Shown here one piece after another: positions 47,496 through 55,887 of a stretch of DNA of 63,585 nucleotides. The notes below the pieces were generated by a model, which made no database searches, was not told the DNA's origin, and saw only the letters and a list, made by a program, of their open reading frames with translations. Made by a program: the position numbers and the translations under genes. How positions within the stretch are numbered: the stretch's first letter is position 1; each line of letters begins with the position of its first letter. This DNA is from Chitinophaga pinensis (GTDB taxonomy: Bacteria > Bacteroidota > Bacteroidia > Chitinophagales > Chitinophagaceae), in NCBI GenBank assembly GCA_945874755.1, contig CAMCHR010000004.1:1-63585 (forward strand), in the 5' to 3' direction.

Positions 47496-48689
47496 TTATC
47501 TTGAAAGATTCATAGAACGCTCTTTGTACAAGGTTCTAAAATAAGGATCGCGTAAGTCTTTGATAAAGCGGATGGCTTCTCCTGTACTCTTCATCTCTGG
47601 GCCTAATTCTTTATTCACCCCTGGGAATTTATCAAAACTAAATACGGGTTCTTTGATTGCGAAGCCGTCTAGTTTTTTCTCCATGGTAAAGTCGGTTAGT
47701 TTCGCTGCACCCAACATCACTTTAGTCGCGATATTTAAATATGGTATTTGATATGCCTTGGCAATAAATGGAGTAGTTCTTGATGCTCTAGGGTTGGCTT
47801 CAATCACAAATACTTTATCATCTTTGATGGCAAATTGAATATTGATCAATCCTTTGATATTTAAAGCACGTGCAATTTTTTCGCTGTAAAATTCCATGGT
47901 AGCCACAATCAATGGCGTTAAATTAAACGCTGGTAATACGGCATTGCTATCTCCACTATGGATACCTGCTGGTTCTATATGTTCCATCACGCCCATCACA
48001 TGAAAAGTTTCACCATCAAAAATTGCATCTACTTCTGCTTCTTGACAACGATCCAAGAAATGGTCAATTAAAATTTTATTGTCTGGGATATGTTTTAAGA
48101 TACTTACCACTGCTTTTTCTACTTCTGCATCGTTTATCACAATACGCATTCTCTGTCCACCAATCACATAACTTGGTCTTACAAGTACTGGGTAACCCAC
48201 TTGGTTGGCTACTTCAATCGCTTCATCTGCTGTAAAAGCTGTGCCGTAGTCTGGGTAAGGAATTTTTAATTCTTTCAATAAATCACTAAAGCGACCTCGG
48301 TCTTCTGCGATATCTAAACTATCAAATGAAGTGCCTATGATTTTTATGCCACGCTCAGTTAAACGCTTGGCTAATTTTAATGCAGTTTGTCCACCCAGTT
48401 GTACAATCACACCTTCTGGTTGTTCTAATTCAATGATCTCCCAAAGGTGTTCCCAAAAAACGGGTTCAAAATACAATTTATCAGCCATGTCAAAATCGGT
48501 AGAAACAGTTTCTGGATTACAGTTCACCATAATCGCTTCGTATCCTGCCTCTTTCACCGCTAATAAACCATGCACACAACAATAATCAAATTCAATACCT
48601 TGTCCAATACGATTTGGGCCACTTCCTAAAACAATAATTTTCTTCTTTTTAGATTGGACAGATTCGTTGGAGTGCAATTGGTTGCTCAT
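47496..48689 (-). CDS. carB: Carbamoyl-phosphate synthase large chain, C-terminal synthetase half only
   Basis: The sequence begins at the junction where the second ATP-grasp half of CarB starts (KKKIIVLGSGPNRIGQGIEFDYCCVHG) and continues through PETVSTDFDMADKLYFEP, VIVQLGGQTALKLA, YPVLVRPSYVIGGQRM, DAIFDGETFHVMGVMEHIE and VFVIEANPRASRTTPFIAK. The first synthetase half and the C-terminal MGS-like allosteric domain are missing, leaving 397 residues from the ATG at 48689 instead of about 1070. An N-terminal Met and Ser/Lys-rich leader suggest a stand-alone gene, as in organisms with split carB. The other half is not in this window. Confidence 0.88.
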   Translation of the reverse strand: MSNQLHSNESVQSKKKKIIVLGSGPNRIGQGIEFDYCCVHGLLAVKEAGYEAIMVNCNPETVSTDFDMADKLYFEPVFWEHLWEIIELEQPEGVIVQLGGQTALKLAKRLTERGIKIIGTSFDSLDIAEDRGRFSDLLKELKIPYPDYGTAFTADEAIEVANQVGYPVLVRPSYVIGGQRMRIVINDAEVEKAVVSILKHIPDNKILIDHFLDRCQEAEVDAIFDGETFHVMGVMEHIEPAGIHSGDSNAVLPAFNLTPLIVATMEFYSEKIARALNIKGLINIQFAIKDDKVFVIEANPRASRTTPFIAKAYQIPYLNIATKVMLGAAKLTDFTMEKKLDGFAIKEPVFSFDKFPGVNKELGPEMKSTGEAIRFIKDLRDPYFRTLYKERSMNLSR

Positions 48690-48767
48690 AAGTATAAAAT
48701 TGGGCAAAAATACATTAGCCAAAGCATTTATCCGAATTTTTATAGAATGGTTTTCCACCAATTTTAC

Positions 48768-50054
48768 TTATTTCACCATACAGAGCTCATCCCAGCGGGT
48801 GGTAAAGCGCTTACTTCTTTTCTCGCTGCGCATTTTCCAGTTTTTCTTCGTCCCGCTGGTGCCAAATTTGAGCACATCGTTGCGGTAGGCGGCGTTCATA
48901 TTGTCAATCACATGCATGAGTTTCTTCTTTTTCGTATCAATAGGGGCAACGAATAGATTGGTTTGCAAGGCACTATCGGGTACAAAACCACTTAGGATCA
49001 CGCCGGCTTTTTTATAGACTTCGCCCTTTTCGTAGAGGGATTTGCCGATGGCGACCACCGCCTTGATCAGGTCGGGGGTGCTTTGGGTGGGATTGTCCAA
49101 CTGGGTATAACCACTGACTTGACGGCCCCGGCTATAGTAGGCGGCGTCTAATTGAATACGGGCTTTTTTAAGTAAGAACACGGCGATGCCTGTGGCCGCA
49201 CTATGTTGTCTTCTTAATTTTTCGGCAGCCCTGGTGGTATAGGTTGCAAGGGCTTCTTCTATTTCCTGCCAGTCGGTGACATTGCGTCCAAACATTCTTG
49301 TAGTCGCAATCATTTTTTTTTCTGTTCTTGGGGCTTGCATGGAATGACTTTTAAAACCTTTTAGTTCGCGTATTAAACGCATCCCCACCACACCACCTAA
49401 AAATTTTTTACCCCAACTAAGGTCTTTGATGCTTAATGTATAAGCCGTATTGATCCCATATACTTTTAGTTTTTCACTATAACTAAAACCCACGCCCCAA
49501 ATATCTTCCACAGGGGTTTGTTGTAATGCCGCTTGTATTTTTTTAGTGTTATCTAATACCACAATACAATTGGTTTTAAGTTTATTTTTTTTCGCTAACC
49601 TGTTGGCTACTTTACTCAATACTTTATTGGGTGCGGCACCAATCGAAACAGAAATACCTGTCCACTGTTCAATCTTATTTTTGAGTTCCAAACAAAAGGA
49701 ATGAACTGCTTCTGTAGGTAGATGAGAGAGGTCTACAAAAGCTTCATCCACCGAATACACTTCTACATGACCCGGTGGTAGCAATAGTCTCATGGTTTCC
49801 ATCACACGCCAACTTAGGTCGCCGTATAAATGATAGTTAGAGGAAAAAGTAGTGACGCCATTTTTTTCAATCAAATCCTTCGCTTGAAAATAGGGGATGG
49901 CCATAGAGATACCTAACTGCTTTGCTTCATCGGTACGCGATACAATACAGCCATCATTATTACTTAACACCACTACTGGACGGTGCTGTAACTGTGGCTG
50001 AAAAAGTCTTTCGCAGGTACAGTAAAAACTATTGCAGTCAACAATGGCTTGCAT
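48768..50054 (-). CDS. umuC: Y-family DNA polymerase V catalytic subunit
   Basis: Translesion polymerase. Catalytic carboxylates sit in MQAIVDCNSFYCTCERLF and VYSVDEAFVDL; SNNDGCIVSRTDEAKQLGI and the VGFSYSEKLKVYGI helix-hairpin-helix are typical of UmuC. A C-terminal little-finger domain follows. 428 residues, full length. It starts 2 bp after the umuD stop and forms an operon with it. Confidence 0.94.
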   Translation of the reverse strand: MQAIVDCNSFYCTCERLFQPQLQHRPVVVLSNNDGCIVSRTDEAKQLGISMAIPYFQAKDLIEKNGVTTFSSNYHLYGDLSWRVMETMRLLLPPGHVEVYSVDEAFVDLSHLPTEAVHSFCLELKNKIEQWTGISVSIGAAPNKVLSKVANRLAKKNKLKTNCIVVLDNTKKIQAALQQTPVEDIWGVGFSYSEKLKVYGINTAYTLSIKDLSWGKKFLGGVVGMRLIRELKGFKSHSMQAPRTEKKMIATTRMFGRNVTDWQEIEEALATYTTRAAEKLRRQHSAATGIAVFLLKKARIQLDAAYYSRGRQVSGYTQLDNPTQSTPDLIKAVVAIGKSLYEKGEVYKKAGVILSGFVPDSALQTNLFVAPIDTKKKKLMHVIDNMNAAYRNDVLKFGTSGTKKNWKMRSEKRSKRFTTRWDELCMVK

Positions 50055-50056
50055 TT

Positions 50057-50497
50057 TTATAAATTATGAATCACAAAAGTCACAACCCCCCAAGTGCTGT
50101 AGTCCGATAATTGTGCCACTTGAATACTACCATATTTTTTATTCTCTGGTAATAAACTAATGCTATGTTCCTGTATTTGTAAACGACGCACTAAAAATTC
50201 TCCATTCAATACAGCGACAACGACATTACCAGATCTTGCTTGGATGCTTCTGTCTACAATCAAGGTATCGCCAATATGAATCCCCGCGCCAAGCATGGCA
50301 TCGCTATTGACTCTAAAGAAAAAAGTAGCGGGTTTGTTGCGCACCAATTGTTCGTTGAGGTCAATCCCTCTTTCCATAAAATCGTCCGATGCCGCACCAA
50401 ATCCAGTAGCATTGGCTTGTACAACCTGCGCTGACTGGTAGTTTTTAGCCCCCGTATAACCCGTTTTTTGCTCGTATGCTTCCTCTTGAAATTCCAT
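50057..50497 (-). CDS. umuD: UmuD homologue with both catalytic residues replaced
   Basis: S24/LexA-type fold aligned easily to E. coli UmuD: RGIDLNEQLVRNKPATFFFRVNSDAM with GIHIGDTLIVDRSIQARSGNVVVAVLNGEFLVRRL. The nucleophile serine of GDSM is Ala67 (SDAM) and the general-base lysine of VKKL is Arg104 (VRRL). The cleavage site Cys-Gly is Thr31-Gly32. It should therefore not cleave itself, so it would stay as full-length UmuD. It pairs with umuC downstream, under two operator-like sites. 146 residues. Confidence 0.9.
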   Translation of the reverse strand: MEFQEEAYEQKTGYTGAKNYQSAQVVQANATGFGAASDDFMERGIDLNEQLVRNKPATFFFRVNSDAMLGAGIHIGDTLIVDRSIQARSGNVVVAVLNGEFLVRRLQIQEHSISLLPENKKYGSIQVAQLSDYSTWGVVTFVIHNL

Positions 50498-50500
50498 TTA

Positions 50501-50548
50501 GCTAAATTTATTAGCAATATTAACTAAATAATTTAGTATTTAATCAAA
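50501..50548 (-). promoter_or_regulatory. umuDC promoter with two CTAA-N5-TTAG operators
   Basis: Two dyads gctaaatttattagc (50501-50515) and actaaataatttagt (50523-50537) share CTAA-N5-TTAG and lie 22 bp apart, two helical turns. On the minus strand TTTG (50545-50548) and TAATATTG (50515-50522) form a -33/-7-like pair 22 bp apart with one operator between them. This looks like an SOS-type repressor site. Confidence 0.6.
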
Positions 50549-50639
50549 CTGAGGAAAAAAATTATCCTCATTCTGGCGCCTCATTACCAATCGATTATAC
50601 TACTTGATGTTGTATCTTGGGGGTATAAATGCACCCCAG

Positions 50640-51731
50640 ATGTCCAACTTTTTTATTGATCCCAATATTGCGAGGGCTAAAACCATTGATACCAGCTTTT
50701 ACCTAGATCCTGCTTGTTTGGAAAAAGCCAAGGAGCAAATTTTTGCACCTAGCTGGCAATATATTGGTCATACAGGGATGGTGCCGAATCTGGGGGATGC
50801 GCATCCGTTTAGGTTATTGGAAAATTATATCGACGAGCCCTTGGTGATGACTAAGGATGCCGATGGGGGAGTACATTGTTTATCGAATGTATGTACGCAT
50901 CGCGGCAATTTAATGGTGTACGAACCTTGTACTGGATTAAAACATCTGCGTTGTAAATACCATGGCAGGGCTTTTCATTTAGATGGAAAATTTATTTCCA
51001 TGCCGGAGTTTAAGGAAGTAGAAAATTTTATTCCAGAGAATAATCATTTACATGATTTGCCTTTATACCAATGGGGTCCTTTGTTGTTTACGCAACTTAA
51101 AAAAGGACTAGGCCCTGAATTATTTTTTAAAGAGATGGAATCGCGTATTGGTTTTTTACCAATCGACCAATTAGTACATGATCCAAGTAGAAAAAGTGAT
51201 TATTATATTAAAGCAAATTGGGCTTTGTACTGTGAAAATTATTTAGAGGGATTTCATATTCCATTTGTGCATCCAGGACTCAATGCGTTTTTAGATTTTA
51301 AAGATTATACAACAGACATTTTTAAATATTCAAATTTACAAATTGGTGTTTCTAAATCTTTGGAGCATTGTTTTGAATTACCAACAGGACATATAGATGC
51401 AGGAAAAAATATTGCTGCGTATTATTTTTGGGTCTTCCCGAATATGATGTTTAATTTTTATCCATGGGGATTATCATTGAATATTGTTACACCAATAGAT
51501 GCAGGCAATAGCAAAGTTACTTTCTTAAGTTTTGTGTATGATGCAAGCAAGCTAGGTTCAGGCGCAGGCGCAGGTTTAGAGAGCGTAGAGCAAGAGGATG
51601 AAGAGGTGGTAGAGCATGTGCAACAAGGGATACGCTCAAGATTCTACCATCAGGGAAGGTATGCTACTAAGCGCGAACAAGGTACACATCACTTTCACAG
51701 TTTGTTAGCGGAGTTTATGAATCAATTGTAA
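50640..51731 (+). CDS. Rieske-type ring-hydroxylating oxygenase, alpha subunit
   Basis: Rieske [2Fe-2S] domain with CTHRGNLMVYEPCTG and CKYHGRAF (C-x-H and C-x2-H), followed by a SRPBCC catalytic domain with the mononuclear iron site ENYLEGFHIPFVHPGL. The start at 50640 (MSNFFIDPNIARAKTIDTS) is chosen; an ATG at 50604 gives an unlikely extra dozen residues. No reductase, ferredoxin or beta-subunit gene is nearby, so the electron donor must be elsewhere. The substrate is unknown; choline/betaine-type or aromatic substrates are possible. Confidence 0.87.
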   Translation: MSNFFIDPNIARAKTIDTSFYLDPACLEKAKEQIFAPSWQYIGHTGMVPNLGDAHPFRLLENYIDEPLVMTKDADGGVHCLSNVCTHRGNLMVYEPCTGLKHLRCKYHGRAFHLDGKFISMPEFKEVENFIPENNHLHDLPLYQWGPLLFTQLKKGLGPELFFKEMESRIGFLPIDQLVHDPSRKSDYYIKANWALYCENYLEGFHIPFVHPGLNAFLDFKDYTTDIFKYSNLQIGVSKSLEHCFELPTGHIDAGKNIAAYYFWVFPNMMFNFYPWGLSLNIVTPIDAGNSKVTFLSFVYDASKLGSGAGAGLESVEQEDEEVVEHVQQGIRSRFYHQGRYATKREQGTHHFHSLLAEFMNQL

Positions 51732-51741
51732 TCAATTGTCA

Positions 51742-52656
51742 TTAATTTAAATAATCGCCCCAAGTAATTTCAACTGTCCAATCTGGGCCCGATCCAATAT
51801 TGAATTTATCAGCCATGCTGCCTTGGTTTAATGCAAAAGACAATTGCATTAAACTATTTAAGTAAGCAAGGGGCTTACCCACAGCAACGCCACCAAAAGT
51901 ATTTTCGAAAGGCATGGCGCCTTGGTACACTAATTTTTGTTGATGTAACACTTTCACTACAATGATATTTTTATCATGAGAGATTGCATTAAATGCTTTC
52001 CAAAGATCTTGTCCAATATTGGTCCAAAGATTCCCGTATTGAATATCTAGGATATCGATATTGCCTTTTAAAGTATTGTTGTTCAGACTTGCTTTTTGAT
52101 AAGTAAGTAAAACTGGTGTTGGTGCTAATAACTGACCAACCGATTCAAAACTAATTGTTTTAGAGGCGAGTCTTGCTGCGGTATAGGCATACACATCTCT
52201 GCCATGAAAAGTGTAAGAGGCGCCAGAGTTTTTTCTTCTATTCACTGCTTCGTCAATTTCACGCATCGATTCAATGCCAATGCTTGCTGCAAGTAATGTG
52301 AGTGTGCCATTGTCTGGAGTCACAATATAATGTCCTGATTTAGTTTTAGCCACCACCGACTTTCGTTCAGTGCCTACACCGGGATCTACCACAGAAACAA
52401 ATACGGTACCTGCAGGCCAATAAGGTACAGTTTGGTCTAATCTATAAGCCGCTTCCCAAATATTGTAAGCAGGAATCTCTTGTGTTAAATCATATAATTT
52501 CAAAGTAGCATCTACACTACTTGCCACCCCTTTCATAGCAGACACTGCGCCATCTTTAGTGCCAAAATCTGTTTGAAAAACAACGATGCCATTTTGCGCT
52601 GAAGCGTTTAAAGTCATCAATACTAAAAACGATAAGGCAGTTATTATTTTTTTCAT
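51742..52656 (-). CDS. Exported SAM hydroxide adenosyltransferase family protein (DUF62)
   Basis: Signal peptide 1-20 (ending LNASA), then the DUF62 fold: VVFQTDFGTKDGAVSAMKGV, VFVSVVDPGVGTERKSVVA and YIVTPDNGTLTLL. Related enzymes hydrolyse SAM to adenosine and methionine, or halogenate it. An exported version is odd because SAM is cytoplasmic; the signal peptide suggests a periplasmic role on another adenosyl or nucleoside substrate. 304 residues. Confidence 0.85.
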   Translation of the reverse strand: MKKIITALSFLVLMTLNASAQNGIVVFQTDFGTKDGAVSAMKGVASSVDATLKLYDLTQEIPAYNIWEAAYRLDQTVPYWPAGTVFVSVVDPGVGTERKSVVAKTKSGHYIVTPDNGTLTLLAASIGIESMREIDEAVNRRKNSGASYTFHGRDVYAYTAARLASKTISFESVGQLLAPTPVLLTYQKASLNNNTLKGNIDILDIQYGNLWTNIGQDLWKAFNAISHDKNIIVVKVLHQQKLVYQGAMPFENTFGGVAVGKPLAYLNSLMQLSFALNQGSMADKFNIGSGPDWTVEITWGDYLN

Positions 52657-52970
52657 TTTATTTTTTTAAATTTTATTTATTTCGTTCTGACAGCTTTTAT
52701 CTAAATATTGTAAGTAAATAAATAGTTTATGAGTAGCGACGTTTTTAGGAGCCGCGAATAAAGCTATTGATTTACGAACTATAAATAGGAGTTACAACGT
52801 TTTTAGGATCGATAAAATAAAATAATACTTTTTCGTGGCGAACATTGTGAGCGAAGCGATCTGAGAGATTAGAAAAAGGTATTTTTTATGATTTAAAAGA
52901 TTATTTATTAAAAAAAGCCTCCCTAAATAAATAGAGAGGCTTTAAAGTTATTACAATAATGCGATACGAT
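52657..52970. other. Intergenic region with a 12-bp direct repeat
   Basis: 314 bp with no credible gene. acgtttttagga occurs at 52739-52750 and 52797-52808. At its right end lies the terminator of the TonB receptor gene (52914-52943). The rest is A/T-rich and shows nothing recognisable. Confidence 0.5.
52914..52943 (-). terminator. Terminator of the TonB receptor gene
   Basis: aaagcctc / gaggcttt arms (52914-52921, 52936-52943), 27 bp after the stop, with a T-run on the minus strand. Confidence 0.7.
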
Positions 52971-55787
52971 TTAGAATCGGAAAGCTAATTTGGTAAATAG
53001 TCTTAAACCATTGTAGCCCATTTGAACGCCATCCCATGGTCCACCAGTTTCATTGTCACCAGCCCAATATTTTGCTTGTGGATTCACTGCAAAGTCAGGG
53101 TGTACATTAAAGATATTGTCTGCACCAAAGATGAAGTTTACTTTTTTGCTTAACTGAATATTGCTATAAATATCTGTAGTGAATTTGCCACCATAGTTAA
53201 AATGCTCAGGTAAAAAAATATTTTCGTCTGCATCGGTAGGCACTTCTGGGTTAATACCATCTCCATTATAGCCAAATCCTGTTAAGGTTAACTTGCCAAA
53301 ATAAGTCACTCTCGCACCAATACTCACTTTCTTTTTAGCGTAGTCTGCTGAGAAAGAGAATTTAGATGCAGGTGCAGAAGCTTTTAAGAAGAACTTCTCT
53401 CTATCATTAAAGAAGGTATTGGCATTGTAAGGGTTAGTATTTAATGCATCTGGTACATTTATTTCGTCAATCGTAATCCCTTGTAAATTACCTACCAATA
53501 AGAATTTCAATTTCTCAGTAGCAGAGATTTTCTTTTGGTAATCTATTACTACATCCACTCCTGTATTAGTTGTGTTCACTGCATTGGCAAAGAACTGTGC
53601 TGTAGAAACGCCTAATCCATTTAATTTAGAGGTTAACTCAACTGGAAGCGACTCATCACCTGCGCTAAACAAACCAGAAAGTACCACACGGTCTTTCATT
53701 TTAATTTGATAACCATCTACCGTAACAGATAAGCCCTGCATTGGTTTCCAAGAAAAACCAAGACTCATATTTTTAGAAGTCTCTTGCTTTAAAGCTGGTA
53801 TACCAGCAAGTCTTGTAATGGGGTCGTCATTATTTGCCACACGAGATTGAACCAATCCGCCATTAGAGAAAGATGTAAGGGTATTGCTAAAATATTTTTG
53901 TTGTAAAGAAGGCGCGCGGTAACCAGTACTGAATGATCCTCTTAAATTAAAATTATTGGTTAGTTTATAACGGAAGGATGTTTTAAAAGTACTCACTGCA
54001 CCAAAGTCAGAATAATTTTCGAAACGAACCGCACCAGTAATCAAAAAAGCTTCAGATGGGGTGTATTCCAAATCACCATACAAACCTGTTACCATTCTGT
54101 TTGCGTCCACTTCATCATCTGGACTAAAGCCAGGGAAACCTTGAGCGCCAGGTGCTTGTTCTAAACCAAAAGTATTTGGATAGGCTTTATAAGAAGCCAC
54201 TTCACCTCTATTGATACGGTAAGCTTCATACCTTAATTCAGCACCATATGCCACTCTAAGACCGCCGTTGTTTACGGTACCATATTGCTTAGATAAATCA
54301 AAGTTGGTGGTGTTTTGTAAGAAGTTAAATCCACCGTCGTCAAAATTTGTTTTTGTGATATTGCCAATATCAGAAGCATTGAAAGTACCCGCTCCAAAAT
54401 AATGAAAATCGTTGTAACCAAATGCGTTGCTAAAATCCCAGTTCCATCCATTTTTATTGTCTTTAGAAAAACCAGTCACCATCGATATGTCTTGGATCTG
54501 CGCTTGAATACGAGGATTAAAGCTGGTATCACCAGAACCAGAACGGAACATGATCTCTGGTACAAATTTCAAACTACCATTGCTGTTGACAGGGAAACGA
54601 CTTTTTTTAGCGTAATATTTATCAGACCAGTTTCTTGTGTAGGCATAAGCGTCTGATTTTTTATTATTCATTCCGCCAAATGCGTAAAATTTAATATTGT
54701 CTCCAAGTGGTAATTCTAAATTCATCATGGCGCCATAAGAACTCAAAGAGCCATCTCCAAAACCTTGTCGCCAAGTATTGGTAGGTAAACCATTTTTGTC
54801 TGCAATGTCTGAACTAGCAGCCTGACGGAATGTTTTTCCTTGATCTAATACATCAAAAGACAAATTAATGAATCCGCCTTTTTTACCTAGGTTAAATCCA
54901 CGGTTGGCTTGAAGTGCGCTCGTAACACCATCAATTGGGTTGCCATACAAATAATCTTTATTATCTTTAAATTGATTGGTGTTGAATTTTTTATCATAAT
55001 AACCAGCCAAACCAGTAACTATATTCCACTCGTTGGTATTTTTTCTTAAGATAATGTTCATCACACCAGCAATGGCATCAGATCCGTATTGTGCAGAAGC
55101 ACCATCTCTTAAAATTTCAATTCTATCCACGGATGCTTGAGAAAATCCATTTAAGTCTACACCAGAATTTCCACGACCTCTTGTACCAAATAAACCTACA
55201 AAGGCAGTGCTATGTCTACGCTTTCCATTGATTAATACCAGGGTCTGATCCGGTCCTAAACCTCTTAATGTACCAATATCTATATGGTCTGCTCCATCTG
55301 AACCTGATTGCTTATTATAGTTGAAAGAAGGGGCTGCATAATTTAAAGAAGACGTTAAATCCATTCTTGCCGTGTTGATAGCGACTTCTGAAATCTTAAT
55401 GACGTCTACGGGCACGGGCGACTCTAATTTAGCACCACCATTACCACGACTTCCGACCAAGATCACATCCTGAAGGTCTGATGTAGCAGCATTCAAAACA
55501 ACATTTAAAGTACCATTGGTTGCTTTGATTTTCTTTCCTTCAAAGCCTACAAAACTAAACTCAATTAAATCGTCTGTTTTGGCATTGATGGTAAATGCAC
55601 CAGCCTTGTTAGAGGTGGTCAAAGCATTGGTCGTTTGAACTTTTACAGTTACACCCTCTAAAGGGCTGCCTTTACTATCCACGACCGTTCCGGTGATCTT
55701 TGTGTTTTGAGCAATTGCATTGATGGAGCTAATCGTCATTAATACCATCATCAACGCACTTGAAACAAACTTGATTATTTTATTCAT
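52971..55787 (-). CDS. TonB-dependent outer-membrane receptor (SusC/CirA-like)
   Basis: Signal peptide (residues 1-26), carboxypeptidase-regulatory-like domain (ITGTVVDSKGSPLEGVTVKVQ, FVGFEGKKI), plug domain (LGPDQTLVLINGKRRH, VDRIEILRDGASAQYGSDAIAGVMNIIL) and a C-terminal 22-strand barrel ending in LRLFTKLAFRF. 938 residues, full length. No SusD partner follows, so it is a receptor without the usual lipoprotein lid. The substrate is unknown; iron complexes, peptides or glycans are possible. Confidence 0.93.
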   Translation of the reverse strand: MNKIIKFVSSALMMVLMTISSINAIAQNTKITGTVVDSKGSPLEGVTVKVQTTNALTTSNKAGAFTINAKTDDLIEFSFVGFEGKKIKATNGTLNVVLNAATSDLQDVILVGSRGNGGAKLESPVPVDVIKISEVAINTARMDLTSSLNYAAPSFNYNKQSGSDGADHIDIGTLRGLGPDQTLVLINGKRRHSTAFVGLFGTRGRGNSGVDLNGFSQASVDRIEILRDGASAQYGSDAIAGVMNIILRKNTNEWNIVTGLAGYYDKKFNTNQFKDNKDYLYGNPIDGVTSALQANRGFNLGKKGGFINLSFDVLDQGKTFRQAASSDIADKNGLPTNTWRQGFGDGSLSSYGAMMNLELPLGDNIKFYAFGGMNNKKSDAYAYTRNWSDKYYAKKSRFPVNSNGSLKFVPEIMFRSGSGDTSFNPRIQAQIQDISMVTGFSKDNKNGWNWDFSNAFGYNDFHYFGAGTFNASDIGNITKTNFDDGGFNFLQNTTNFDLSKQYGTVNNGGLRVAYGAELRYEAYRINRGEVASYKAYPNTFGLEQAPGAQGFPGFSPDDEVDANRMVTGLYGDLEYTPSEAFLITGAVRFENYSDFGAVSTFKTSFRYKLTNNFNLRGSFSTGYRAPSLQQKYFSNTLTSFSNGGLVQSRVANNDDPITRLAGIPALKQETSKNMSLGFSWKPMQGLSVTVDGYQIKMKDRVVLSGLFSAGDESLPVELTSKLNGLGVSTAQFFANAVNTTNTGVDVVIDYQKKISATEKLKFLLVGNLQGITIDEINVPDALNTNPYNANTFFNDREKFFLKASAPASKFSFSADYAKKKVSIGARVTYFGKLTLTGFGYNGDGINPEVPTDADENIFLPEHFNYGGKFTTDIYSNIQLSKKVNFIFGADNIFNVHPDFAVNPQAKYWAGDNETGGPWDGVQMGYNGLRLFTKLAFRF

Positions 55788-55887
55788 GGGGTTATTTTGA
55801 TTGAATTTACCACTTTTTTGGGTTTTTTGGTTGGGTAGGAGATAATTAATTACTTTTAATGTTATTAAAACCCCCTATTCAAAGTTC

